64,000 nt of DNA from Diphasiastrum complanatum (taxonomy: Eukaryota > Streptophyta > Lycopodiopsida > Lycopodiales > Lycopodiaceae): contig CM055115.1 in the NCBI GenBank assembly GCA_029204225.1, positions 10,328,726 through 10,392,725 on the forward strand. Reading direction: 5' to 3'. The notes beneath the pieces were generated by a model. It was not told the DNA's origin. It saw only the letters and a list, made by a program, of their open reading frames with translations, and made no database searches. A program made the position numbers and the translations under genes. Positions 44,700 through 55,982 of this stretch are shown here, piece after piece (the stretch's first letter is position 1; every line of letters begins with the position of its first letter).

Positions 44700-45315
44700 T
44701 CATCTCCTAGCTTTCTTCTGTCGCTTCCTCTTTTTGAAGTCTTTGCTATTGTGTTCACTCTCACTTTCACTTGATGTATGCATTCGTGAACAATGAATCA
44801 CAGATTCGCCTCTGCCCTGTGCATCGATCGTAATTGGTTTGTATCTCTCCATCATAGGTGGTGATGTCGAAACCCTTGGTCTTGGTGAGGGGGTGGTCAA
44901 TCCATACCGCAATGGCTTGAGTAAGAGATTCTGATAATCATCTATGATGCCTGATACCAATCGTGGTGTTTGCTTTGTCAACATTAGTTTGTTTAGCCAT
45001 TCAATGGTGATTGGTGTGTAGGTTTTATTCAAGAACAGATCCTACGTTTGATTCATCGCAATCCCTTAAAATGGCAAAACTCTAAGGTCTCATATGTTAC
45101 GGTCCATTGGGTTCCCTTGTTGGCCTTTCTTTTAGTGATGCAACGTTCGGTCTATTGTACTCGCTGCTGAAAATCCTCCTCCCAGCGACAATATATCCTC
45201 CATAATAGTGGATATGAATCATCCACGTATTTCACTATCATTGTGTATAAGGTGTCAAAATTCCGACATTCTCCGGTCAACCAAGGTTTAAACTTGGCTT
45301 GTCTTTGAATGGTAC
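44700..45315 (-). pseudogene. U-ORF copy 5
   Basis: 110 open codons at 44700-45032, with the full tail SSESESEHNSKDFKKRKRQK ending KARR. Upstream (45060-45315) the same protein continues in broken frame toward KPWL and the YVDDSYPLLWRIYC region. R2 copy 4 truncates it at about 45316. Same unknown family as the copy at 61464. Confidence 0.55.
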
Positions 45316-47677
45316 ATCATTAGCAATGGATATTCTAAGTGAGAATAATTCCAAATTCTAGGACTAATTTGAGCAAATGTTAACTCCATCACTGATATGG
45401 GGACCCATTAAGAATGTATGTCTGATTATCATTGAAGAGCCATCATTGAACTAGAGCTGTCATTGCTATCTGCTATGGAGCAATCGAAGGATGTTGTCTC
45501 TGTTGCTTTGTCGATGGAAACTTGCTAAACACAGTTTGTAGAAGACTGATGAGGAAGCTGGTATCAAATTGTTCGTTAAGTACATGAGCTCACTTTGGAT
45601 CCTGCTCGACTATCAGTCATTATGGCAACCATTCTGCACTTAGGTGCAACAATTCTTGCTGTCTACAAGGTGAACTCCAGCAACACTACACACTTCCGGA
45701 AGCCTAACCTTTGCATGATTGGTCTCTGATTTCCTGTGGGCTGGAGCTGGAGGAGATTTTGAGAAGAGAACCTCACATGTAAGTTTCCTCATTTTGTTCT
45801 CACACTCTGCTACCTGCGTATTCAATCTGCGATAGATGATGCAATTGTGTATGTCATAGATGTCGCAGCAGTGATTACAGCTTCATATTGAAAAATCTTT
45901 AATGCATATTGTTTTCTTCTATGTATTCATAAAGAAAGATTATAGCATGCTAAAAGAACTCGTAAACAGTGTATTTTTATGTCTCAAGAGAAAGTTAAAT
46001 GCAGGATAGTTGTGATTTGAGGTGATGATAGTTTTAGACTCTAGCAGGATTGCTAGTTTGCTCAGAATAATTGGTTTTTGTCTAAATGCATGGAGAAAGC
46101 CTTTAAGGAATGTTTCTTGAGTGAATGTGATGAATGAATTAAGCAAGTCATCCTCGTCTCCTTGTAACACATGAGTGAGGTTAAGCTCACTGTGGTTGGA
46201 ACACACTACATGAGTTATGAACAAACCTATTGTCGATCTTCGTCTAGAACCACAATAGTCAAGATAACCCGTTGGAACACATGGTTCTTGACTATTCACT
46301 ATTAGCCATCTACTAACCAACATGGTTGGGGAATTGCACGCTACACTTGAACAGCTCCTATGACTATTTAGATGGAAGGGGTGTACTTAATGAATACTTT
46401 GGGAAAGGGTCTTATAATACAGCCATGATTCACTACCTAATGACAATAAGCATCGAGAATGTTTCGTCCAAGCCCTCCCATAGGTCCTAATATTCCGTAC
46501 ACTGCTGCACCTTTTCTGTATATCACCATCCTTACATGCCTGAAAATAATGTACCAACAATGGTTGTGTCCATCTTTGGTGCTGCTGGATTAGCAGAGAT
46601 CCTAGCAACTCCAGAGCCCTACATATTACCACTGCTAGATTATGGTAGGACTAGGGATGTCTGTATTTTGATCATCTTCTAGAAATGTTAGAAGCCCACA
46701 CATGCATATATGTTTATGTGAATGATTATTGATTGAGGAGTGTTAGTTATATTGAGAGCTTGACATGTCAGAGAAGCAGTCAACTAGTATATGGCCTACA
46801 CCTCAAACCCAAGGAGGTATTGCCCCATAGTCGGAATAATTGGATGGGCTTCACTAGAACTGATATCATTAGACACCACCATTGGAATTGTAAGGGCTGG
46901 GGATTTAGCCATTGAAGTTGATAATGAGGGATTTAGAGTCAAAACATCCATGTACATTACAATGAACGACTCATGGGTCTTGGTAGCAACATGCTCCATA
47001 GAACTTCAAAGTGCTGTTAGGATGAGATCTGGGCCTGGATTGTTATGACTGGGTTAGGATTGCAAGAGCTACCTCTATGAGGTGACTTCTTCTAGTTGAG
47101 CAGAAATGGAAGGGTTTATCATTATTTCTATTCTAGGGATTTCCATATACATCTCCTAGTTGGAGATAGACTGTTCAGAGTTAGACATACTGCCGAATGT
47201 AGCTCCCTTGTAGTGTATGAGTTGAGTGAAGATTCTACGTGGAAAGAGTTAGGAGGATCCTTTACCCAATATACTGAATTGCATCTAGGGCTTCCCGATC
47301 CATTGCCAGAGTATCTGTTAGAGATGATCTCATCAAGGATTCTAGAAGAGATCCTCGAGAAGAATACGAGAAGGAGGTAGCTCTGGAACTTTGCAAGTGA
47401 GCAAGATATCATTAGTGCAAGTCGTAAGTTTCAAGAAGACCGAGGAAGTGAGTATAACCCTTTATAGGCTATGTCTCTAGAGGCCTGGAAAACCTCTATT
47501 AGCTATAGAGGTAGGGCTTGGTCGATAGAACATGTCAGGGATCCCCTAGTTAGCTTTGTGTTTGAGACATGTATGACCATTCTCGTAATAGCACGACACT
47601 GAACACATAGTGGTGTTATATCCTGTTATGTTGTTTTCCCCTTAGCTTTGATCCCCTGAGTGGGAAATGTCGTAACA
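45316..47677 (+). repeat. R2 long terminal repeat, copy 4 (5'-truncated)
   Basis: Matches R2 from the segment starting ATTAGCAATGGATATTCT (copy 1 about 8925) to the terminal CGTAACA. The right border with gypsy G2 integrase is identical to that of copy 2, so both derive from one insertion that was later duplicated. It contains the R2 ORF at 47096-47380. Confidence 0.75.
47096..47380 (+). pseudogene. R2 LTR-embedded ORF, copy 4
   Basis: 94 codons matching the 33.9-kb copy up to LGLPDPLPEYLLE. A small deletion then shifts the frame so that the charged tail is read differently. Confidence 0.4.
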
Positions 47678-48290
47678 TAGGCCCATAGAGCAGTGTGAAA
47701 TTTCAGTTCCCAATTGGATCGGCTAGACTCGACGGCCTTGGTTAGAATACGGCATAAGATTTTATTAGTGGATTCCGCCTGGCCATTGCATCATGGATAA
47801 TATGGGAAACTTTTGTGATGTACCACAAATAATTTTGAAAGTAGAAATGTGATGATAGAGTTAAGGAAATGACTGTCACTATCGCTTATAAGTTCTAGAG
47901 GACATCCGAAATGGACGATAACCTGTTTGTAGAGAAATTTTGGGGTAGAATGATCAATTGTACTATAGCCACTATGACATATCTAGATTGAGTGTGTCTA
48001 GCATTGGGACTAATTGGTCCAAGATAATCAATCTCACATTTCTGGAAAGCTTGATCAGCCATGATAGGGTGTAAAGGCATATAGTCGGTCGTTTTTTTAA
48101 AAAAATTTGTCTGTTGATAGACATAACAAGCCTTTATGTAAGTGTGGGTATCTTGGAAGATAGTTGGCCACCAAAATCTTGCCAAGAAGATTTTTTTGGC
48201 AGTCGTTTTGGAAGAGAAATGACCAGTTCCAATACCTTCATGGGTTAAGGATATAACTGAGGAGCTTTGGCAAATGCACGGTATGCTCCG
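47678..48290 (-). pseudogene. Gypsy G2 integrase fragment, copy 2
   Basis: On the minus strand: LTHEGIGTGHFSSKTTAKKI, then ARFWWPTIFQDTHTYIKACY and TTDYMPLHPIMADQAFQKC, leading to IDYLGPISPNARH. This is the HHCC zinc module and the start of the catalytic core; CxxC has become CYVYQQ. The C-terminal side ends in the LHAALWAY region at the R2 border. Confidence 0.78.
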
Positions 48291-48764
48291 CTATTACAAC
48301 AACTACCATTCCTTAATAAATTGTGCTAGCAAATGATGGAGGGCATCAACAACAAAATTTACCAATCCTGACAACAATAATCTCGCCTCCAGGATGTTGG
48401 ATTTATTTTCTCTACTCTCCTAAATGCTATGTTATTTTGCCTCCATTCATGTTGCTGCATTTTTACTTGCGCTTTTTGGCAAGTGAAAAATACGACAGTT
48501 GCATAGTCTACATAAATACAAGTAAATTTAGCAGGCGAAAAATATGACAAAGTCCCACCTTTGTATTTTTTGCGAAGACAAATGACAATGGTGCCCTTAC
48601 AGAAAGGCAAAGGTACCCTACAAATGATTTTCTAAGGCATTGGATAGACGATTTTCTAAGGCAGTGGACAAACAATCTCCTACAGATGGCACAAACACTT
48701 TTGTACCTTCTTCATCTGCACACCTATAAAATTTGTATATAGATTGAGAGGATGGAGTATAATT
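48291..48764. other. No recognisable gene
   Basis: Between G2 integrase and the copia LTR. Short ORFs on both strands overlap and show no known motif. Confidence 0.35.
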
Positions 48765-49087
48765 TGTAACACGGGAGGTAGACATTGTAGATGCTTTTAC
48801 GCGTTGATTCTTTCTTTTAGACAGATTGTCAATAATAGGTTCATAACCTTTTACAGATTGTGATTAGCTTTGTGTTCAGATTTGTGTCAATACTGCAATG
48901 CTTTTCTATTTTTTGTCTAGCCATCTAATTGATTTGTTTGGTTATTTGCTCTTCGCTTCCGCTACCACCGTGCATTGGAAGCTCTAAAATTGTTATGTTC
49001 TTGTGTTTTCCTACTAAGTCAACAATAGTGCACGCACTGAGAGAATTTGAAGGGACTGATCCTCCCATTTCATCTATTTATCCGACA
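48765..49087 (+). repeat. Candidate copia 5' LTR
   Basis: The right end (CGACA) is fixed by the adjoining primer binding site. The left end is a candidate: TGTAACACGGGAGG at 48765 would give a 323-bp LTR. The part 48896-48974 is related to 13488-13562 in the first unit E LTR. Confidence 0.5.
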
Positions 49088-49099
49088 TGGTATCAGAGC
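49088..49099 (+). promoter_or_regulatory. Primer binding site for initiator tRNA-Met
   Basis: TGGTATCAGAGC is the exact Ty1/copia consensus, directly after the LTR end. A second, imperfect GATATCAGAAC follows within 15 bases. Confidence 0.92.
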
Positions 49100-49290
49100 A
49101 AAAGATATCAGAACCTCTCTGATTCTTTAAGTGGTTTCATTTTAGAGCTATTTCTATAGCCTGATAAGCTTCCACAGAAACAAGACTCTACTAGCCGATA
49201 GAGTGATTGTCATCTTGTTCTATAATTTAGCACCAGATTTTCATACTTAAGTCACTGATAGTTACTCCTATCACTTAGACTAATTTTCCA

Positions 49291-50030
49291 AATGGATTCC
49301 CAAGGGAAAGCTTGTCCTATCATAGTCAAGCTTGATGGATCTAATTACCATCTGTGAAAATTTAAGATGAGAACTATGCTAATGGCTAAGGAGTTGTATG
49401 ATGTTATAGGTGCAGAGGGAATATCCGAAGCTGACGAAGTAGCAATCTCCAGATGAAAGCTCTGGGACACCTTGAGCACGTTATACGAAGTGTGAGATAT
49501 ACCTTCCAAGCTACACCTCAGGAAGAAACTGTACTCCCTCAAGATGGCAAATGGTGATTCTCTATAGAATCACATCAGCCAATTCAAGAACCTGTTGAAG
49601 CAAATGGCCATTGTCGGATCTATCATAGAGAATCAAGACAAAGTAATGCAACTGCTTACAAGCTTGCCAAGCTCATACGACAGCTAGGTGATGATCATCA
49701 TGGTGCATCTTGAGCTGACTCTTTGAAGAGTCATGTTGTTGTAGGAAGATATGTAGAGAAATGAATCTTCTAGTTCCTCAGCTAATTCTCACGCCTTGTG
49801 CACCAACAAAGGCACGACTAAACAGAAGAAGAAAAAAGGCCTGAAGCAATCAAAGCAAGACCATGAACCAACACAACACAAAGAACAATCAAATTTGTAG
49901 ATACTCCAAGAGAAACAACCATGAGATTCAAGACTTTCGAATACTACAAGCAAAGAATAACAACAAGGGACAGTCAAATCAAGTAGTCAATGCAACTACG
50001 CAAGTTTCACAGTTCATTCAATAAGCAGAT
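49291..50030 (+). pseudogene. gag: Ty1/copia gag (49.3-kb element)
   Basis: From ATG 49291: MDSQGKACPIIVKLDGSNY, with LWDTLSTLYEV and KLYSLKMANGDSL further on. This is the copia Gag (UBN2) pattern with at least six stops. A Lys-rich region follows (TKQKKKKGLKQSKQD). No intact zinc knuckle is seen. Confidence 0.8.
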
Positions 50031-50039
50031 CATGATGCC

Positions 50040-50330
50040 TTCATGACCAGCCATCAAGGAGCATCCAACGACAATTCTTGGTTCCTGTATTCTGGTGCCA
50101 CTCAGCATATGACCAGCCTCATTGGTTGTTTTGAGTCCTATACACCATATAGTGCCAAGAAGTACATTCACCTTGGCGACAATTGCACACAAGCTATTAA
50201 AGGTGAAGGTATATAAGTTTAAGCTTTGCAAATGATTAGTCTAAGCTACTTTCTAAAGCCCTGTATGTATCCAACTTGCCTACAAATCTGCTCTCTGTAA
50301 GCAGAATCACAGATCCAGGACATAAAATAA
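50040..50330 (+). pseudogene. Ty1/copia protease with lost catalytic Asp
   Basis: Reads NDNSWFLYSGATQHMTSLIG. The copia box is D-S-G-A-T-x-H-M; here the Asp codon is TAT (50088-50090), so the active residue is Tyr. Downstream LSVSRI-like segments are in broken frame. Confidence 0.8.
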
Positions 50331-50399
50331 AATTCAAATGTGATCAGTGCAAAGTAGTTGATAGAACATGCAAGATCCTAGCACTCGGAAAGAGCATGG

Positions 50400-51150
50400 A
50401 TACTTGTACAGATTAAGTCATTGTTTTTCTGCCTCTAGTCAGGCGCTCAGTACTTCTATTCAAGCAAATAAAAGTTTACTTTGGCATTATAGACTTGGTC
50501 ACCTGAATCATGCTTTTGTACAACAAATGTCTAAACATTCTATTGTTCTTGATTTAGACTATCCTGGTGATAAAGTAGAGTTACCTATCTGTCAAGGCTG
50601 TTTAGTTGGTAGACAGACAAGGAAACCATTTAGATCAAGCCATTAGCATACTACTAGAGGATTGTTAGATGTTGTGCATACGGACATTTGTGGCCCAATG
50701 CAAAATCCTTCTCTGAAGGATACAAAGTATTTCATAAATTTTATTGATTCATTCTCCAAGACTATGGTGTATTTTATCAAGAAGAAATCAGAAGCTTTCA
50801 ATTGCTTCATAGTCTTCAAGGAGCGTGTAGAAAAAGAGACTAGAAGGACGATCAAAGTCTCGAGGTTTGATAACGGTGGAGAGTATATCTCTATTGAGTT
50901 TAAGGAGTGCTGCCAAAGCCAAGGCATTGAGTAGCAATTTATCACTCCATATTCTCCTTTGTCAAATGGCTTGCCCGAGAGGAAGAACCGTACTCTGGTT
51001 GAATCAGCAAAATGTATGTTGGCACGTGCATCACTGCCCAAGAGCTTCTGGGCTGAAGTTGTCTCCACTACAGCTTACGTCCAGAACAAATATTCAATCA
51101 AGGCTCTCTCAGACATAATGCCCCATGAGGTGTGGATTGGCTCTTAGCCT
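50400..51150 (+). pseudogene. Ty1/copia integrase, catalytic triad intact, two stops
   Basis: Open at 50368-50646 (GAG-pre-integrase zinc module: LLWHYRLGHLNH, CQGCLVGRQTRKPF), then after TAG at 50644 open at 50662-50934, TAG (50932-50934), and open at 50959-51147. Catalytic Asp codons at 50683 (HTDICGPM) and 50869 (RFDNGGEY) and Glu at 50977 (LPERKNRTL) give D, D-x35-E. Apart from the stops this is the best-kept enzyme in the window. Confidence 0.88.
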
Positions 51151-51369
51151 TTTGTGAAGAACCTATGAGTATTTGGATGCATCTCCTATACGAAGATCCC
51201 GAAAGAGGCAAGGAAGAAATTCGACTTCCAAGGTCTCAAGACCATCCTGATTGGATACACTTCATCTGATAACACTTACAAGCTGTACGACCCGGATACC
51301 CAGCAGATCTTATTCAGTCGGGATACAGTCTTTATCGAGGATCAGTTCATCGACTTAATAGCAGAAGTC
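51151..51369 (+). pseudogene. Copia integrase C-terminal region
   Basis: Typical post-integrase sequence: VFGCISYTKIPKEARKKFD, then LIGYTSSDNTYKLYDPDTQQ and FSRDTVFIED. It stops at about 51369, where a minus-strand gypsy fragment begins. The RT and RNase H of this element are missing. Confidence 0.8.
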
Positions 51370-51392
51370 GTGGGTTTTATCTTTGTAAGGCC

Positions 51393-52358
51393 TCATTTTG
51401 CACATAGCTTTGTAGAAATCAAGTTAACTCCCGAACCGCCATCTATTAGGGCTGCTTCTTTAGAAAATTGCCTATGCTGTATTAGCAAGGTGATATTTTT
51501 TTGTTCACTTTTCCAAGTTGCTCCGACATGGAGTACTTTATTAGATTCTTCAAATTCGGCACAAAAAAGTGGTTCTTGATGGAGTTTTGGTTCAGCTTGA
51601 GTTAACTTTTGCGCTGATACTTTTTTTGCTTTTGGGAACAACTTTAGGAACTCTCCCAATGAAATATTGGTCTTACTAAAAAAAATATTCATGAGCAGTT
51701 CTGTTTGCAGCGCTTCTGGTTCAGTCATCTTGAAGGATTCTTCATGATGATGCAACTAAGCATTCATATCTGTGCGTGGATTGTTCGGTGGTTGTACTAG
51801 TGAAGAATGAACTTCAGTTGTTGCTCTAGCAGCTTCAAGCTCCTCTTCTTTTTGCAAATGTTTAATCCACTGGATCATATCCTGATATCTTCTTTTTTCT
51901 GCATGAAGATTTGGATAGACTTCAGATGTTGTTGGTATATCAGTTAATGGTATAGAATCAGTAGGTACTGGAACTGCTACAAGTTCTTTGTGCTTCTGTG
52001 CTCTGGTAACCACCATCAAGGGTACACTTGGTTTATTCTGAGCTATTGGTCTTTGCTTGATTATCATCAAATTTACAAATTCGTCTTTGTTTGGACATTC
52101 TGCAACTCTGTGATTATCTTGATTTTCAATTTCATCTTGATTATAGTACCAATATTGTGCTGCGCCTATTAAGGCCATAGGAAAAAGCTTAAGTTTATCC
52201 TGGGAAAAAACTTCGCCATAGAATTCACAAGATTCAGAATAGATCTGAAGAAATCTAACCGGATCTGTTAATCCATTGTATTTGGGTAGATCCAAACGGG
52301 GTGCTCTCCTAACAATGATTGGATTGACTTTCTGAGGAGCACCTCCAGGGCTTTCCAT
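51393..52358 (-). pseudogene. Gypsy gag-protease on the minus strand, one in-frame stop
   Basis: ATG at 52358 opens 200 codons of Gag: APRLDLPKYNGLTDPVRFL, GAAQYWYYN, and a zinc-knuckle remnant DNHRVAECP. A single TAG (51756-51758) is followed in the same frame by 120 codons to 51393 with protease box ALIDGGSGVNLIS. The capsid is shortened between QYWYYN and the knuckle, suggesting an internal deletion. Very well conserved otherwise, so this insertion may be young. Confidence 0.85.
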
Positions 52359-52876
52359 TATTACATACTAGATCAAGTAGACAATGAGATTGGATCTAGA
52401 TTTTTCAATCAAAACAATCTCAGATTAAATGTGCTAGATCTCTTCCACTTGACAAGAATCGAATTCATATATCATTAAAAAGATTCCTAAGATCAACTGA
52501 TTGATACTTCTCAAAATGAAAAAGTACTCAAAATCAAAATCAAACTGAATCAGATTTGACCCAAAAATTGACAAAGACTTGATCTGGAAAATCAAAACCT
52601 AAAATTAATACTGGTGAAGGTTCTTTAGGTGAGGGCTGACTCGGCGAAGGTTCAACAGTGGTATTTTTGGTAAAACAAACTCTCTGATCAGGCTTTCTTG
52701 ATAAATTCTATGGAAATAACCTTCGTCAAACTCTAAGGTTGAGAATCTGACACAAATATAGCTAGGGTAGAACTGGCTCTTGGATTATTCTCATTCTTAC
52801 AAATCGACTAATCAATTTTAATCTTCATCCATTGTTTTATTCGGTTCTGAGATTTTTCCCAGTTCTTTTATAGTCT
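52359..52876 (-). other. Leader upstream of the minus-strand gag
   Basis: No gene seen. By position, this is the untranslated leader of the minus-strand gypsy fragment. No clear PBS is found. Confidence 0.35.
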
Positions 52877-53715
52877 CGGTATGGAGGGCTGCACGTTTCA
52901 CTTCTATCTCTAAAATTAAATACGATTATTTTAATGGGACTTCTTCCGATGATGCAGATAGCTTTGTCTCACAATTCGAGTCAATCGCTAATGCGAATAA
53001 CGAGGGAATTGACATAGACAAACTATGAATCTTCCCTGGTCTGCTAAGAAAACAGGTGCGCATATGGTACAGTCAAGTTGAACTAGGCCATGTAGGAACC
53101 TGGTACTTGCTGAAAGATGCGTTTATGAACCAGTTCAGAGAGATCGGTTACAAATCTAGAATTCTTGGACGTCTGAACAATGTTCAGAAGAAGAGTAAAG
53201 AATCCCTTTGCAAATATACACGAAAGGTTAAAAATCTCATAGGAAAACTAACCGGTGTATATCTCGTAGATATGCAGATCGAATGGTTTTTGGTTGGTTT
53301 ACCATCAAAGATTCATCGGTATTGCAGACAAGGGGACATGACCTCCTTAGAAGCAGTAATGGCTAGTGCCAAAAATTTCAAGACCTCGAAACTAGCACAA
53401 AAGCGACGATCGACTAAGAAATCTCGAAAGTTGAAGACTGATTCTAGTGACAGCGATGAAGATTCTGATTTTGATTCAAGTACCAGTTCTTCAAGCTCAG
53501 AATCTAAAAGCAACGATTCATCAAAATCAAAAGCTGACAAAGGAGAGAGAAAGAATAAACGACAAACTAAACGAAAGGATGACACAAAAGTTCGCCCATT
53601 GTTGTTGTCCCAAAGAAGAAGACTGGCAAAATACGAATATGCTAGGATTTCCCCAAACTCAATGCTGCCACAAGGAAGGACCATCATCCTCTGCCTTTCA
53701 CTGATTCCATCCTAA
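52877..53715 (+). pseudogene. gag: Gypsy gag with Ser/Asp-rich acidic tail
   Basis: The start (52920-53028) is read in the frame of 53056-53715 with one stop (TGA about 53026). Capsid pattern: VRIWYSQVELGHVGTWYLLK, FMNQFREIG, SLCKYTRKVKNLI. It is followed by KKSRKLKTDSSDSDEDSDFD and a long Ser/Lys-rich stretch. The Ser/Asp tail resembles acidic, potentially phosphorylated tails. No zinc knuckle or protease follows; RT begins at about 53780, so the middle of gag-pol is deleted. Confidence 0.75.
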
Positions 53716-53779
53716 ATCAGGTTGCTGGTCAAGAGCGTAACAGTTTCTGTGATGGCTTTTCTGGATATAATCAAGTTGG

Positions 53780-54775
53780 AGTGCAAAAGAAGAATCGTTC
53801 AAAGACCACATTCACTACGGATTGGGGCACTTATGCCTAGAACAAAATGCCCTTTGGTCTTTGTAATGCTCCAACGACTTTTTAGCAAATAATGATGTTA
53901 ATTTTTGCTACCTTCCTGAGAACTTTTCTCAAAATATTTATTGATGATTTCTATGTATATAGTGATATAAAGACACACATACAGAAGCTGAAATTAACAT
54001 TGCAACGGTGTCGAGATACTTGTTTATCTCTTCATCCATAGAAATGTTTTTTTGGTATGAAAGAAGGAATATTGCTTGGACACATAATATTTAACAAAGG
54101 AATAGAAGTCGACAAAGATAAAGTCGAGCTTATAACGAATCTCCAGATACCAACCAATTTACATGAACTAAGGGCTTTCTTAGGACATGTTGGCTGTTAC
54201 AGGAGATTTATTCAAAATCATGGTTTTATTGCTGCCTCTCTTACACATCTACTGAAGAAACAAGTGGAATACTTGTGGACGAATGAACAGCAGAAAGCAT
54301 TCGAAGATCTTAAGCAAAGGTTGATCAATGCTCCTATTCTGAGACCACCCAACTGGGCTATTTTATTTCACAATTATGTGGATGTTTCTACATTTGCTAT
54401 TGGCGTCTATCTAAGCCAGAAGGACGACCAGAAGAAGGATCATCCCATCTACTATGCGATTCGATAGCTCAGTGCATCAGAGAAAAATTATTCGGCTACA
54501 AAAGGGAAGCACTTGGCATGATTTTGACTGTTAAAAAATGTCGGCATTATTTGCTGGGATATGCATTTATTTTTCATGTGGACCATTATGCTCTTAAGTA
54601 TCTTGTAAATAAACCAGATTTATTAGGACGAATTGCTCAATGGGTTCTACTTCTGTTGGAATCTACTTATCAAGTAGAGCTTCGTCAAGGAAATTATCAT
54701 ACGAATGCTGATTATCTATCGCGACTTATCACCGGAGAGACTAAAGACCCTATCAATGCTAACGTGTTCTAAAAC
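53780..54775 (+). pseudogene. Gypsy reverse transcriptase palm/thumb and RNase H
   Basis: KMPFGLCNAPTTF then FLKIFIDDFYVYSD with the F-I-D-D active-site box. Next come GILLGHIIFNKGIEVDKDKV, LRAFLGHVGCYRRFI and the RNase H blocks at 54360-54775 (HNYVDVSTFAIGVYL, YLLGYAFIFHVDHYALKYL). Stops at 54466 and a frameshift near 54500. It ends with LSRLITGE, the usual RT-RNase H border of integrase. Confidence 0.85.
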
Positions 54776-55140
54776 TCTTCGTGTTCTTTAACCATTAATT
54801 TGGGATTTAGTTGTTGAGGACTTCTGTCTAGAAACGAATAGTTCACGAACGCAATTAATTAATTGTCTGCAGAGTCGCAAATACATCGAACAATTCTCAA
54901 TTCTCTGTTGACACCTTAATTAGCCAGAGTGTAGTAGTGTTGTACTACTCTGATAACATCTCATCTCTAGAACGCGCTTCATTCAATTCGATAGAGACCA
55001 GATTGTTGTTCTAAATTTATTAACATTACCCATCCCAAACATAAGTAATACTGGCTACTTTCTAATGTCTGTCGACAACCAGAATAACACTGGAACCCAC
55101 TTGCCATAATTGTACCAAAAAACATAACTTTCTAACGCTG
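54776..55140. other. No gene; small imperfect hairpin
   Basis: A non-coding stretch between gypsy RNase H and copia integrase. It contains CAGAGTGTAGTA ... TACTACTCTG at about 54929-54957, an imperfect hairpin. No LTR end can be fixed. Confidence 0.4.
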
Positions 55141-55146
55141 TCCTCT

Positions 55147-55800
55147 GTGGGAACGACATTATTTACTATAAAATCTATATTAACCCTGTTGGTAGAGTAC
55201 AACATATACCAATCAACAAAGTTCAAAGAGGTTTGTGTGGCACATGGGATCAAGAGAAAGCTTTCAGACTCAAAGGTCCTACATGGTGTGGAAGAGAGGA
55301 AGATGAATCTTTTTGAAAGAGCTAAATCCATGAGGGTGAATGCAAATCTTCCTAAGTCATTTTGGGGTGAAGCTTTGATGTGTGCTAACTTTGTTCTCAA
55401 ATGAAGACTTGGATGGTTAGAGTTCATTTGACATTTGTTTTGGTAAGAAGCCAAGCTTGGAGAATTTAGAGATCTTTGGTATTACTTGATATGTCAACTC
55501 ATCTTTTGGATTCTTGAATGGAATATTTGTTGTCTATAATTAAGTAAAGAAAGCATGTAGGGTTCACATTCCTAAGTCAAAGAAAGTTTACATTTCAAAG
55601 GACATTGTCTTTAAAGAGGAGAATGTGGATAAGCTTGATTTTGTTGATGTTGATCAGTGTAACATTTTTTATGGTGATGAGGATGGTTCTTTGGATGGTG
55701 ATTGTGGAGATGCCTCTCCAAGTCAAGTTCTAAGAAGATCATCAAGGTAGAGACAAAGCTCACCTAGGCTTACATATGATGAGAAGATTAGGCAAGTTGG
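55147..55800 (+). pseudogene. Copia integrase C-terminal half and following region
   Basis: FKEVCVAHGIKRKLSDSK aligns with the copia integrase core end; VEERKMNLFERAKSM carries the catalytic Glu; LPKSFWGEAL follows. After stops, the post-integrase pattern RVHIPKSKKVYISKDIVF is seen near 55560-55615. It ends near 55800 against a minus-strand copia LTR. Confidence 0.8.
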
Positions 55801-55982
55801 AGGTTTTACACGAGATTCCTGACAGGCGACAGCTTCACCAAAAATGAAAAACTGAAGTGGCACTAAGGTAAAACTCCATGTATTTTCCTGACAGGTGAGA
55901 AAGCCAAAGTGAGAGAAAATGAAATGCCGACACTGTGGTAAAAACCAATTCGTTGATTGGTAAGAAGGAGAATAATCCAACA
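55801..55982 (-). repeat. Start of a copia 3' LTR on the minus strand
   Basis: Minus strand reads AAGTGGGAG then TGTTGGATTATTC (LTR start at 55982), the classic copia polypurine tract and LTR junction, right after the RNase H tail. The LTR is cut before 55800. Confidence 0.65.

Noticed and set aside
50643-51068. 141-codon minus-strand ORF
   Set aside because: Shadow of the plus-strand copia integrase, which has clear motifs.
53313-53687. 124-codon minus-strand ORF
   Set aside because: Shadow of the Ser/Asp-rich gypsy gag tail on the plus strand.
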